A stretch of DNA of 64,000 bases from Hypericibacter terrae (GTDB lineage: Bacteria > Pseudomonadota > Alphaproteobacteria > Dongiales > Dongiaceae), in assembly GCF_008728855.1 (NCBI RefSeq), contig NZ_CP042906.1:1426001-1490000 (forward strand), given 5' to 3'. Of this stretch, positions 53,355 through 62,557 are shown in pieces (positions within the stretch are counted from its first letter, which is position 1; each line of letters starts with the position of its first letter). The translations under genes and the position numbers were made by a program. The notes under the pieces were generated by a model. It did not search any database. It saw only the letters and a program-made list of their open reading frames with translations, and was not told the origin of the DNA.

Positions 53355-54431
53355 ATGAAGAGCTGGCCCGATCGACGGATCCTCGATCTCTTCGGCATCG
53401 AGCTGCCGATCGTCCAGGCGCCGATGGCCGGTGCCACCACGCCGGAGATGGTGATCGCTGTCAGCGAGGCGGGCGGCCTGGGCTCGCTGGCGACGGCGCA
53501 ATACAATCTCGATCAAGCAAGGGACGCGATCGGTGTCATTCGAAAAGGCACCGCGCGGCCGATCAATCTCAATTTCTTCTGCCACAAGATGCCGGCGCCC
53601 GACGCGGCGCGGGCGGCCGCCTGGCGCGCCCGGCTCGAGCCTTATTATCTCGAAAAGGGGCTGGATCCCGAGGCGCCGGCGCCGGCGGCGGGCCGCACAC
53701 CCTTCGACGATGCTCTCTGCGGCCTGGTGGAGAACACCCGGCCCGAAGTGGTCAGCTTCCATTTCGGCCTGCCGGATCCGGCGCTGCTCGCGCGGGTGAG
53801 GGCGACCGGCGCCAAGGTCATCGCCTCGGCGACGACGGTCGCGGAAGCGCGCTGGCTCGACGAGCGCGGCGTCGATGCGGTCATCGCGATGGGTGTGGAG
53901 GCGGGCGGCCATCGCGGCAATTTCCTCTCCGACGATATGGCGCGCCAGGTGGGGACCTTCGCGCTGGTGCCGCAGATCGTCGATGCGGTGAAGGTTCCGG
54001 TGATCGCGGCCGGCGCCATCGCCGATGCGCGCGGCATCGTCGCCGCCATGACGCTCGGGGCCTCGGCTGTGCAGATCGGCACCGCCTATCTTTTCAGCCC
54101 GGAAGCGAAGCTCCCGGCCGTCCATCGCGAGGCGCTCAAGACTGCTTCCGACGACAACACCATGGTTACCAATGTGTTCACCGGGCGCCCCGCGCGCGGC
54201 ATCGTCAACCGGCTGATGCGCGAGGTCGGACCGCTATCGGCGGAGGCGCCGGCCTTCCCGCTCGCCGGTGCCGCGCTCGGTCCCTTGCGTGCGAAAGCGG
54301 AAGCGTCGGGCTCGGGGGATTTCACCAATCTCTGGTCGGGCCAGGCGGCGCGCCTGGCGCGCGCGATGCCAGCCGGCGAGTTGACCCGGACCCTCGCGGC
54401 GGAGGCGCTGGCCAGGCTTGGCGCCCGCTGA
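53355..54431 (+). CDS. Nitronate monooxygenase (2-nitropropane dioxygenase family)
   Basis: The 358-residue FMN TIM-barrel protein has IVQAPMAGATTPEMV, VSFHFGLPDP, VIAMGVEAGGHRG and PVIAAGAIADARGIVAAMTLGA, cut to the FMN-phosphate segment AGAIADARG. It oxidises nitronates such as propionate-3-nitronate to carbonyls. It follows the PfpI gene by 21 bases. Confidence 0.92.
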   Translation: MKSWPDRRILDLFGIELPIVQAPMAGATTPEMVIAVSEAGGLGSLATAQYNLDQARDAIGVIRKGTARPINLNFFCHKMPAPDAARAAAWRARLEPYYLEKGLDPEAPAPAAGRTPFDDALCGLVENTRPEVVSFHFGLPDPALLARVRATGAKVIASATTVAEARWLDERGVDAVIAMGVEAGGHRGNFLSDDMARQVGTFALVPQIVDAVKVPVIAAGAIADARGIVAAMTLGASAVQIGTAYLFSPEAKLPAVHREALKTASDDNTMVTNVFTGRPARGIVNRLMREVGPLSAEAPAFPLAGAALGPLRAKAEASGSGDFTNLWSGQAARLARAMPAGELTRTLAAEALARLGAR

Positions 54432-54490
54432 GCGCTGCCGATCGCGGTCTGCTATGATCGCCGGGTTGCCCTGAAGCCGGACCCGCCGTC

Positions 54491-55144
54491 GTGACCAAGA
54501 AAATCTTCTGGACCGATCCCTATCTGACACAGCTGGAGACGCGCGTCGCTTCCGTCACGGGTGCCGAGGTCGCGCTCGAGGCGACGATCTTTTATGCGCT
54601 CTCGGGCGGGCAGGAGAGCGACGCCGGCACCATCGGCGGAAAGCCGGTGCTGGAGGCACGCAAGAGCGGCACTGATATTCTCTATCGATTGCCGGACGAT
54701 CATGGGCTCACCGTTGGTGACGCTGTCACGGTCGCGATCGACTGGGAGCGCCGCTATCGGCTGATGCGGCTGCATTTCGCGGCCGAGGTCGTGTTGGAGC
54801 TGGCTTACAAGCATCTCGTCGGCATCCAGAAGATCGGCGCCCATATCGCCGCCGACAAGGCGCGCATCGATTTCGAATGGGCCACGCCGATCACGCCCTC
54901 CTTGCCGTTGCTGGGCGAAGGCTTGCGCCGGATCGTCGAGAGCGATCAGCCGATCGTCAGTGCCTTCAGCGACGAGGCGGCGCAGCGCCGCTATTGGGAA
55001 GTCTCCGGCTTCGCCCGCGTCCCCTGCGGCGGCACGCATCTGAAACGCACCGGCGAGGTGGGCGCGGTGACGCTGAAGCGGCGCAATGTGGGGAAGGGGA
55101 AGGAGCGGGTGGAGATCGTGCTGGTGGCTCAGGGATCGAGTTAG
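54491..55144 (+). CDS. Alanyl-tRNA editing protein (AlaX-like)
   Basis: This 217-residue stand-alone editing domain starts at GTG 54491. It has the N-terminal FYALSGGQESDAGTI, like AlaRS/AlaX FYPxGGGQ, and the zinc motif CGGTHLKRTGEVG. At the usual first zinc motif HxxxH it reads RLHFAAEVV, so the second His is Glu. AlaX proteins hydrolyse Ser-tRNA(Ala) or Gly-tRNA(Ala). Confidence 0.87.
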   Translation: MTKKIFWTDPYLTQLETRVASVTGAEVALEATIFYALSGGQESDAGTIGGKPVLEARKSGTDILYRLPDDHGLTVGDAVTVAIDWERRYRLMRLHFAAEVVLELAYKHLVGIQKIGAHIAADKARIDFEWATPITPSLPLLGEGLRRIVESDQPIVSAFSDEAAQRRYWEVSGFARVPCGGTHLKRTGEVGAVTLKRRNVGKGKERVEIVLVAQGSS

Positions 55145-55149
55145 CGGCT

Positions 55150-55189
55150 ACCCCTCCCCCTACCTCCTCCCGCAAGGGGAGGGGGCGTG
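55150..55189 (-). repeat. Dispersed palindromic repeat (family A)
   Basis: Inverted relative to the 47901 copy, it differs by one base in the tail (CTACCTCC for CTACCCCC). A 19-base sequence AAGTAGAGCGAAGCGATCA just to the right (55239-55257) also occurs at 47435-47453 after imuB, so the repeat environment is shared. Confidence 0.75.
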
Positions 55190-55254
55190 GTTTAAAAAAT
55201 GATACGCCTTGCTGATCTCAAACTCGCTCAAAGCTTTGAAGTAGAGCGAAGCGA

Positions 55255-56529
55255 TCACATCAGCTTCACCGCCTCGAGCTTCCGTCCCAGGCTCTTCGCC
55301 ACCTTGCGCGCGGTGTCGATGCCGGTGATGTAGGCGCCATGCGCCGTGGCGTGGAACTCGGTCGAGGTGGCCTCGCCGGCGAAGAACAGGCGGTCCTCGA
55401 TCGGGCGCGCGATCTCGGGGCGCTGATGGCCCTGTCCCGGCAGGGCCGCGGAGTAGGAGCCCTTGATCCAGGGGTCGCCGGCCCAGGCGGTGACGATGCT
55501 GCGCGTCACATATTTCTTGATGTCGTTGCCGAACGCCTTCGCCAGCTTCTCCTTGGCGAGATCGACCGCGGCGGCCTGGCCGGCGCGTTCGAGCCAGAGG
55601 GCGAAGCGCCCGCCGGTATAGCCCACGACCCAGTCCTGGCCGAAGGGACGGATGCCGAACCCCATCGGCTCGGAACCTTCCTCCAGCAGCAGGGAGCCCT
55701 TGGGGAAATCCGGGCCGAAGGGATCGCGATCCAGCATCAGCCCGATGCGGTTATGCGTGCCGAGCGGCAGGCTCTCGATTGCGGCCAGCTTCCAGTTCGG
55801 CAGCGCCGGATCGAAGCGGATGTCGCCGGCGCCCAGGATGCCGGTCGAGACGGTGACGATGACGCGCCGGGCCTTGATGGGGCCCTTGCTGCTGTGGAGC
55901 ACGGCTTCCGTGCCGCCCCATTCGATCCGCTGGACCGCGCAGTTGAGCGTCACCGGCACATCGGCGCCGAAACGCGCGATCAGGGCGCCGAAGCCTTCCC
56001 GGAGCGGCCAGTTCTCGTCGGTGTCGTTGTAATGGAACGTATCCATGACCGACACCTGGTCGGAATCGACGGCGTTGCCGATCGTGGTCCAGTAGTCGAA
56101 CACCTCGGTCCAGCGATTGTCGCGTTCGGTCGCATCGGCCACCGAGATATCGCGGCCTTCCTTCGCCGCCGCGATCACGGCGTCATGGTTGCGGTCGATG
56201 AATTCCTCGAGCTCGGCGCCTTCGGCGGCCGTCGCCTTGCGGCCGTCGATGAAGAGGCTGCGCGGATAGCTGCCTTTGCGGTAGTGGAACCCGTATTTCT
56301 CGGCGATCGCGACATAGGGATTGAGGCTGGCGGAATGCATCCAATGGCAACCGAGATCGAACGGCACGCCCGGCGCCAGCTCCTCGGTATAGCCGCGCCC
56401 GCCGATCCGGTGCGAGGCTTCGAGCACCACGACATCGAGGCCCAGGCCGCGGGCGGTCTTGGCGGCGGCCAGGCCGGCGGAACCGGCCCCCACGATGGCA
56501 ACGTCGTAGACCTGTCCTGCACCCGCCAT
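55255..56529 (-). CDS. Flavin monoamine oxidase family protein
   Basis: This 424-residue amine oxidase has VAIVGAGSAGLAAAKTARGLG, the GG motif EASHRIGGRGYTE, GCHWMHSASLNP and the C-terminal LFFAGEATSTEFHATAHGAY that binds FAD. Possible substrates are amines or polyamines. ATG 56529 is preferred; an upstream GTG at 56580 would add 17 poorly conserved residues. No gene is seen in 56530-56812 between this and hdeD. Confidence 0.9.
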   Translation of the reverse strand: MAGAGQVYDVAIVGAGSAGLAAAKTARGLGLDVVVLEASHRIGGRGYTEELAPGVPFDLGCHWMHSASLNPYVAIAEKYGFHYRKGSYPRSLFIDGRKATAAEGAELEEFIDRNHDAVIAAAKEGRDISVADATERDNRWTEVFDYWTTIGNAVDSDQVSVMDTFHYNDTDENWPLREGFGALIARFGADVPVTLNCAVQRIEWGGTEAVLHSSKGPIKARRVIVTVSTGILGAGDIRFDPALPNWKLAAIESLPLGTHNRIGLMLDRDPFGPDFPKGSLLLEEGSEPMGFGIRPFGQDWVVGYTGGRFALWLERAGQAAAVDLAKEKLAKAFGNDIKKYVTRSIVTAWAGDPWIKGSYSAALPGQGHQRPEIARPIEDRLFFAGEATSTEFHATAHGAYITGIDTARKVAKSLGRKLEAVKLM

Positions 56530-56812
56530 GATCCTGTGACTCCCGGCCCTTGAATGAACTTGATAAGACTCGTGCTGCACCGGCCGCCGTCGGCTTGATG
56601 ACCCCCGGCGACGCCCCGATATGCCTTATGATGGGCCGGGTCGGAAACCGCCCGATCCCAGGGTGTGCCGGACTATAGCGACCGGGCCCCGGGCGGTGAA
56701 GCCGGCGGGGAATTCTAAGGATTGCTCGCCGCTATGAGCCTCGCCGATGCCCAGTCCCGGCGCCGGCAACAGGCCTCGACCCTTGAACGGGGCATCGGAG
56801 AAGGGGTGATTC

Positions 56813-57409
56813 ATGTCAGCAAGCGACATCCGGCCGGCGGACGCAATCCGGAAGGCCGCGAACCTCACGATCGGGCTCGGCATCCTGCTGCTGGTTCTTG
56901 GCGTCATCGCCATCTGTTTTCCGCTGGCGAGCTCGCTCGCCGCGGCGATCTGGGTGGGCTGGCTCCTGGTGATCGGCGGCGCGGTGCTGCTGGTCCATGC
57001 GCTGCGTGGCCGCCAGGAAGAGGGTTTCTGGTTCAAGCTGCTCTGGTCGCTCGTCTATCTGGTGGCAGGATTGCTGCTGCTGGCCAGCCCGCTCAGCGGT
57101 GTGCTGACCTTGACCTTGATTCTGGCGGTGCTTTGGATCGTTGAAGGTGTCACCGCGATCACCTTCGCCTTCCGCCTGAAGCCGGCCAGCCCCTGGGGTT
57201 GGGTCCTGTTCGACGGCATCGTGACCGTCCTGCTCGGGCTTCTGATCTGGATCGGCTGGCCCGGCAACGCGCCCTGGCTGCTCGGCCTCTTCCTCGGCAT
57301 CAGCCTGCTCTCGACGGGTATCTCGGTGCTCCTGCTGGGGCTGGCCTTGCGGTCGGGCAGCCTCAAGCCCGGCTCGTCGCGCATGTCGGCGACCGATCCC
57401 GGCGTCTGA
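56813..57409 (+). CDS. HdeD family membrane protein (DUF308)
   Basis: This 198-residue protein has six hydrophobic helices in three pairs (GLGILLLVLGVIAI; WVGWLLVIGGAVLLV; AGLLLLASPLSGVLTL; LWIVEGVTAI; WVLFDGIVTVLLGLLIW; LGLFLGISLLSTGI), the HdeD/DUF308 pattern. It is linked to acid resistance in enterobacteria; here the role is unknown. ATG 56813. Confidence 0.9.
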   Translation: MSASDIRPADAIRKAANLTIGLGILLLVLGVIAICFPLASSLAAAIWVGWLLVIGGAVLLVHALRGRQEEGFWFKLLWSLVYLVAGLLLLASPLSGVLTLTLILAVLWIVEGVTAITFAFRLKPASPWGWVLFDGIVTVLLGLLIWIGWPGNAPWLLGLFLGISLLSTGISVLLLGLALRSGSLKPGSSRMSATDPGV

Positions 57410-57594
57410 TCCGATGAGGCTTCTCGTGGCGGAAAGCCTCCGCCTTGCCAGCGCCGTTTCGGGGCGATAGGTCTAGGGCCGGCCGCCGTCAGGGCGGCCG
57501 GCCGCTTCCTCCCGTCGGCAGGTCAGGGGCGAGGCCGGTCTCGGCGAACCTGCCTCGTTTTCCGAAAGCGGCTCCGGCCGGCCCCGAACCCCCC

Positions 57595-60500
57595 ATGATC
57601 TTCCGCGATCCGCCTGAAGCTGCCGGCCCGTTGCGTCAACGCCTGCGCGAGATCTATCGCGCCGACGAAGCCGACTGCGTCGAGCGCCTGCTGATCGCGG
57701 CCTCGCTGCCGACCGACATGCTCGACCGCATCGCGACCCGCGCGCGCAATCTGGTGCAGGAGGTGCGGAGCCGGCGTGTCGGCCAGGGCGGGCTCGATGC
57801 CTTCCTCCATGAGTACGAGCTGTCGAGCCGCGAGGGCGTGGTGCTGATGTGCCTGGCCGAGGCGCTGCTGCGCATTCCCGATGCGGAGACGGCCGACCGG
57901 CTGATCAAGGACAAGCTCGCCGATGCCGACTGGGAGAAGCATCTGGGCTCGTCGGACTCGATGTTCGTCAATGCCTCGACCTGGGCGCTGATGCTCACCG
58001 GGCGCGTCATGCGCCTCGAGCGCGGCGGCTCGGATCTGGCGGGCGTGCTGAAGCGGCTGGTGTCGCGCAGCGGCGAGCCCGTGATCCGCCAGGCGGTGAT
58101 GCAGGCGATGCGCATCCTCGGGCGGCAATTCGTGATGGGGCGCAATATCGAGGAGGCGCTCGAGCGCGCCCGCGTCCTCGAGAAGAAGGGCTTCCGCTAT
58201 TCCTACGACATGCTGGGCGAATCCGCGCGCACCATGGCGGATGCCGAGCGCTACGATCAGGCCTATCAGCAGGCGATCCGCGCCATCGGCGCCGCCGCGA
58301 AGGGAAAGGGCCCGATCGAATCGCCCGGAATCTCGGTCAAGCTGTCGGCGCTCCATCCGCGTTACGAGTTCGCCAAATCGACCCGCATCATGACCGAGCT
58401 GGTGCCGCGCCTGGCCAAGCTGGCGCGGATGGCGAAGGATGTCGGCATCGGCTTCACCGTCGATGCCGAGGAGGCCGAGCGGCTCGATCTCTCGCTCGAT
58501 GTGATCGAGGCGGTCGCGGGCGATCCGACGCTCAAGGGCTGGAACGGCTTCGGCCTCGCCATCCAGGCTTATCAGAAGCGCTGCTTCGACCTGATCGACT
58601 GGCTGGCCGACATGGCGCGCCGCCACCAGCGCCGCCTGATGGTGCGCCTGGTCAAGGGCGCCTATTGGGACAGCGAGGTGAAGCAGAGCCAGGAGCGGGG
58701 GCTTCCGGGCTATCCGGTCTTCACCCGCAAGCTCTCGACCGACCTCTCCTACATCGCCTGCGCGCGCAAGCTGCTGGCGGAGCCCGTCTGCTTCTATCCG
58801 CAATTCGCGACCCACAATGCCCATACCCTGGCGGCCGTGCTGGAGATGGCGGGAAATTCCACCGACTTCGAATTTCAGCGGCTCCATGGCATGGGCGACG
58901 CGCTCTATGAGGAGGTGGCACCCCCCGAGACGCTCGGCCGCGCCGTGCGCATCTATGCGCCAGTGGGCAGCCATGAGGATCTTCTGGCCTATCTGGTGCG
59001 CCGCCTGCTGGAGAACGGCGCCAACACCTCCTTCGTCAACCGCATCGTCGACGAGAAGGCGCCACTGGACGACCTGATCGCCGATCCGGCGAGCCGCGTG
59101 CGCCGGCTGCTGCACAAGCCCCATCCGCATATCCCGCTGCCGCGCGATCTCTTCGGCCCTGAACGCAAGAATTCCAAGGGCATCGACCTGACCGACCTGG
59201 CCGAGCTCCTGCCGCTCGACCGCGCCATGGGCCAAGTGGTGAAGGAGACGCATCAGGCGGCCCCCATCGTCGGCGGCCGCGCCCGCAGCGGCAATGCGCG
59301 CCCGATCCTCAATCCCGCCGATCTGCGCCGCACCGTCGGCCAGGTGGTGGAGGCGGGCGCGCCCGAGCTCGATGAAGCCCTGGCGCGCGCCTCGCGCGCG
59401 CATGAGGACTGGTCGCGCACGCCGGCCGAAACCCGCGCGCTATGTCTCGACCGCGCCGCCGACCTGATGGAGGCGGAGCTGCCGCGGCTGATGGGGCTCG
59501 CCATCGCCGAGGCCGGCAAGACCGTGCCGGACGCGCTGGCCGAGGTGCGCGAGGCGGTCGATTTCTGCCGCTACTACGCGGCCCGGGCGCGGGCCGACTT
59601 CGCGCAGCCGCTGCGGCTGCCGGGCCCGACCGGCGAGCGCAACGAGCTGCGCTTCGCGGGCCGCGGCGTCTTCGCCTGCATATCGCCCTGGAATTTCCCG
59701 CTCGCGATCTTCTCGGGCCAGGTGACGGCGGCGCTGGTCAGCGGCAATTGCGTCATCGCCAAGCCCGCCGAGCAGACGCCGCTGATCGCGGCCGCCGCCG
59801 TGCGGATCCTGCATCAGGCGGGCATTCCGGCCGATGTGCTGCATCTCCTGCCGGGCGATGGCGAGAAGGTCGGCGCGCCCTTGGTAGCCGACCCGCGCGT
59901 CGCTGGCGTCGCCTTCACCGGTTCGACCGAGGTGGCGCGCGGGATCAACCGCGCGCTCGCGGCCAAGGACGGGCCGATCGTGCCGCTGATCGCCGAGACC
60001 GGCGGTCAGAACGCGATGATCGTGGATTCCTCGGCGCTGCCGGAGCAGGTGGTGCGCGACGTGCTGATCTCGGGGCTGCAGAGTGCCGGCCAGCGCTGCT
60101 CGGCCCTGCGCGTGCTCTTCGTGCAGCAGGACATCGCGCCCAAGCTCGAGAAGATGCTGGCGGGCGCAATGGAGGAGCTCAAGGTCGGCGATCCGGCGCT
60201 GCTGGAGACCGATATCGGACCCGTCATCGACGAGGGCGCGAAGCAGATGCTCGAAGCCCATGCCCAGCGCATGGGTCGGGAGAGCCGGCTGCTCTATGAA
60301 ATGAAGCTCGGCCAGGACCTGCCGCCCGGCCATTACTTCGCGCCCCGCGCCTATGTGCTCGATTCCCTGTCGCGCCTGACGCGCGAGGTGTTCGGGCCGG
60401 TGCTCCATATCGTCCATTGGCGTGCCGACCAGCTCGACGAGGTGATCGACGCGATCAACGCCACCGGCTACGGCCTGACGCTCGGCGTCCATAGCCGCAT

Positions 60501-60741
60501 CGATTCCACCCAGCGCCGCGTCTGGGAACGGGTCAGGGCCGGCAACACCTATGTGAACCGCAATATGATCGGTGCCGTGGTCGGCGTGCAGCCCTTCGGC
60601 GGCGAAGGCCTGTCGGGCACCGGCCCCAAGGCCGGCGGCCCGCATTATCTCCATCGCTTCGCGGTCGAGCGGACGCTCACCATCGACACCACGGCCGCGG
60701 GCGGCAATGCCTCGCTGCTGTCGCTGGCGGAAGAGGGCTAG
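57595..60741 (+). CDS. putA: Bifunctional proline dehydrogenase/glutamate-semialdehyde dehydrogenase
   Basis: PutA oxidises proline to glutamate in two steps. From ATG 57595 the protein is 1048 residues. The proline dehydrogenase barrel spans about 130-430 (GISVKLSALHPRY; DAEEAERLDLSLDV; RLVKGAYWDSEVKQ; FATHNAHTLAAVL; LHGMGDALYE). The aldehyde dehydrogenase spans about 520-1000 (CISPWNFPLAIFSGQV; FTGSTEVARGIN; ETGGQNAMIVDSSA; nucleophile Cys about 835 in GQRCSALRV). There is no N-terminal ribbon-helix-helix, so it does not regulate itself as in E. coli. The frame is open to 57445, but that part is unlike PutA. Confidence 0.95.
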   Translation: MIFRDPPEAAGPLRQRLREIYRADEADCVERLLIAASLPTDMLDRIATRARNLVQEVRSRRVGQGGLDAFLHEYELSSREGVVLMCLAEALLRIPDAETADRLIKDKLADADWEKHLGSSDSMFVNASTWALMLTGRVMRLERGGSDLAGVLKRLVSRSGEPVIRQAVMQAMRILGRQFVMGRNIEEALERARVLEKKGFRYSYDMLGESARTMADAERYDQAYQQAIRAIGAAAKGKGPIESPGISVKLSALHPRYEFAKSTRIMTELVPRLAKLARMAKDVGIGFTVDAEEAERLDLSLDVIEAVAGDPTLKGWNGFGLAIQAYQKRCFDLIDWLADMARRHQRRLMVRLVKGAYWDSEVKQSQERGLPGYPVFTRKLSTDLSYIACARKLLAEPVCFYPQFATHNAHTLAAVLEMAGNSTDFEFQRLHGMGDALYEEVAPPETLGRAVRIYAPVGSHEDLLAYLVRRLLENGANTSFVNRIVDEKAPLDDLIADPASRVRRLLHKPHPHIPLPRDLFGPERKNSKGIDLTDLAELLPLDRAMGQVVKETHQAAPIVGGRARSGNARPILNPADLRRTVGQVVEAGAPELDEALARASRAHEDWSRTPAETRALCLDRAADLMEAELPRLMGLAIAEAGKTVPDALAEVREAVDFCRYYAARARADFAQPLRLPGPTGERNELRFAGRGVFACISPWNFPLAIFSGQVTAALVSGNCVIAKPAEQTPLIAAAAVRILHQAGIPADVLHLLPGDGEKVGAPLVADPRVAGVAFTGSTEVARGINRALAAKDGPIVPLIAETGGQNAMIVDSSALPEQVVRDVLISGLQSAGQRCSALRVLFVQQDIAPKLEKMLAGAMEELKVGDPALLETDIGPVIDEGAKQMLEAHAQRMGRESRLLYEMKLGQDLPPGHYFAPRAYVLDSLSRLTREVFGPVLHIVHWRADQLDEVIDAINATGYGLTLGVHSRIDSTQRRVWERVRAGNTYVNRNMIGAVVGVQPFGGEGLSGTGPKAGGPHYLHRFAVERTLTIDTTAAGGNASLLSLAEEG

Positions 60742-60781
60742 GACCGGCGACATCTTCGCCAGAAGGTGATGCGGGATAGCC

Positions 60782-61681
60782 ATGACGAGGGGCCAGGCTC
60801 GACGGATCCTCGCGCCGCTGCTGGCGCTGATCCTCGCCGCGGTCATGGCCGTCTGGATCGTTCCGCCACTGATCCAGCGGTTGAAGTCGGCCTTTCCACC
60901 CGCCTTCGAACATTCGCCCACCGGCTTCGCGGCGGCCACGATCGCACGGGGCGCGGTGCTCTTTCCCGTGCAATGCGCCCGTTGCCATGGCGCGACCGGC
61001 CGGGGCGACGGCCCGGATGCGAAAGCCCTGCCGGTCCCGCCGGCGGACCTGACCGCACAGCATCTCTGGAACCATAGCGATCGCGAGCTGTTCGGCTGGC
61101 TGTCGCAAGGGATCGAACGGCCGCAAGGCACGGTCGTCATGCCGGGCTTCGCCGATGTTCTTCCGGAATCCGATCTTTGGGCGTTGATCGATTTCCTGCG
61201 CGCCCACAATGCCGGCGCGGTGTTCGGCGCAACCGGGCAATGGCCTCATGCCCTCCTGGCGCCGGATTTCGCCGCGACTTGCGCCGGCGGGGGCAGGATC
61301 ACGCTGTCGGATCTCAAGGACAAGGCCGCGCTCATCGTCGCGCTGCGGTCGGACGAGACGGATCTGCCGCCTCTGCCGGAAGCGCTGGCGGCCCGGCTGG
61401 TTGTGATTGCGCTGGCGCGAGATCGCCAGATCGAGGAGACCGGCGGTCTTTGCGTTGCCGACGATCCCGCCGCCTGGACGGCCTATGCGGTCATCGCCGG
61501 TGTCGACGGGGAGTCCCTGGGAGGAATGCAGTTCCTCGCCGATCCGCAAGGCTGGCTGCGCGCGGTCTGGAAATCGGGGGAGCCGCTTGCCTGGAGCGAT
61601 CCGGGAGCGCTGGCGGCCAGGATCGAGGCGTTTCGCGGCGATCGGGTTTCGGCGGAGGCGGGGCTGCCGCTTCAGCGCTGA
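60782..61681 (+). CDS. Membrane-anchored cytochrome c with C-terminal thioredoxin-like domain
   Basis: The 299-residue protein has an N-terminal membrane anchor (about residues 9-28). A single-heme cytochrome c domain has heme motif CARCH at about residue 65 and axial Met candidate VVMPGFADVL at about 120. A C-terminal half resembles the redoxin/thioredoxin fold without active cysteines (LSDLKDKAALIVALRSDET; FLADPQGWLRAVWKSGE). It would carry electrons in the periplasm. The DoxX gene converges on it seven bases away. Confidence 0.78.
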   Translation: MTRGQARRILAPLLALILAAVMAVWIVPPLIQRLKSAFPPAFEHSPTGFAAATIARGAVLFPVQCARCHGATGRGDGPDAKALPVPPADLTAQHLWNHSDRELFGWLSQGIERPQGTVVMPGFADVLPESDLWALIDFLRAHNAGAVFGATGQWPHALLAPDFAATCAGGGRITLSDLKDKAALIVALRSDETDLPPLPEALAARLVVIALARDRQIEETGGLCVADDPAAWTAYAVIAGVDGESLGGMQFLADPQGWLRAVWKSGEPLAWSDPGALAARIEAFRGDRVSAEAGLPLQR

Positions 61682-61688
61682 CGCGTCG

Positions 61689-62165
61689 TCAGGCGCGACC
61701 GATGGCCCGGTGGCGGATGAAGGCGTCGATCGACCAGCGGCCGGGGCCGCGCAGCAGCAGATAGAGCAGGGGACCGGCCCAGAGCAGATGGTCCGGATAA
61801 TTCTCCGGATAGACGAAGGTCTGGATCACCAGCGTCTGCGCCAGCAGGGCCGCCGCGGCGGGTCGCGTCAGAACGCCCAGCACGAGGAGTATGGGGCAGG
61901 TCAGTTCGAGGCTCGTGGCAAGATAGGCGGCGAGCTCGGGCGGCAGGATCGGAACCCGGTATTCCTCGCTGAACAAGGTGAGGGTGGTGGGATTGCCGAA
62001 GGGCAGCTTGGTCAGGCCGGAGCGCCAGAAGGCGAGCGCGACGCCGAGGCGCAGCACCAGCTCCGGCAATGCCAGAGGCACTCGTTCGAGCCATTCGATG
62101 AGCGAACGCGCCGCGACGGCAACGCCGCCGGCCGGCCGGTGATCTGACACGATGGGGACTCGCAT
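61689..62165 (-). CDS. DoxX family membrane protein
   Basis: This 158-residue protein has four hydrophobic helices and DoxX features (LVLRLGVALAFWRSGLTKL, FSEEYRVPILPPELAAYLAT, LELTCPILLVLGVLTRPAA). It lies downstream of the DUF2282 gene in the same direction. DoxX proteins are commonly the last gene (bufD) of bufferin operons, which suits a helper role in membrane redox or copper handling. Confidence 0.88.
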   Translation of the reverse strand: MRVPIVSDHRPAGGVAVAARSLIEWLERVPLALPELVLRLGVALAFWRSGLTKLPFGNPTTLTLFSEEYRVPILPPELAAYLATSLELTCPILLVLGVLTRPAAAALLAQTLVIQTFVYPENYPDHLLWAGPLLYLLLRGPGRWSIDAFIRHRAIGRA

Positions 62166-62205
62166 TCCGGAATTCGACGGAGAGGCTCTCCGTCACGCAA
62201 GGGAG

Positions 62206-62246
62206 CTGCGGTCCGAGGAAGGGCATCGCCCTTCGACGGACCGCAG
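62206..62246. other. Strong stem-loop between the bufferin-like gene and doxX
   Basis: CTGCGGTCC (62206-62214) pairs with GGACCGCAG (62238-62246), and an inner stem GAAGGGC-ATC-GCCCTTC (62218-62234) continues it. A smaller hairpin GACGGAGAG/CTCTCCGTC is just to the left (about 62176-62194). There is no U-tract, so it may be an mRNA-stabilising or attenuating structure rather than a classic terminator. Confidence 0.6.
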
Positions 62247-62290
62247 GAATCTTCAGGCCGTTATCGGACGCCAATGCATTGAAGGCATCG

Positions 62291-62557
62291 TCACATCGGC
62301 TGCATCATGCCGCCGACGATCTTGCTGCAGGTGCCCGCGGGCACATAGATCCAGGAGGCCGGGTCGCCGGCCTTGGTCGAGCTGCCGGCGCAGGAATGGG
62401 TGGCCGTCTGGCAGTCGTTCTTGCCGGCCTGCGCGATGCCGTAGCATTTCTCGTTCTTGAAATCGGGCACAGCGGCGGGACCGGCCTTGGCGCTGCTGAG
62501 GAGCGCGAGGGTGATAGCGCCGGCGATGGTGGTTGCGGTTACGATTCTTGCCTTCAT
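62291..62557 (-). CDS. DUF2282 bufferin-like precursor peptide (BufA type)
   Basis: The 88-residue protein has a Sec signal (ATTIAGAITLALLSSAKA) and a short cysteine-containing core: EKCYGIAQAGKNDCQTATHSC...WIYVPAGTCSKIVGG. This is the DUF2282/BufA1 pattern of four cysteines. Bufferins are copper-binding peptides whose cysteines are modified by a DUF692 enzyme (BufB) with a partner (BufC). Neither gene is next to it; only a DoxX gene follows. ATG 62557 has AAGGAGA upstream. Confidence 0.88.
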   Translation of the reverse strand: MKARIVTATTIAGAITLALLSSAKAGPAAVPDFKNEKCYGIAQAGKNDCQTATHSCAGSSTKAGDPASWIYVPAGTCSKIVGGMMQPM

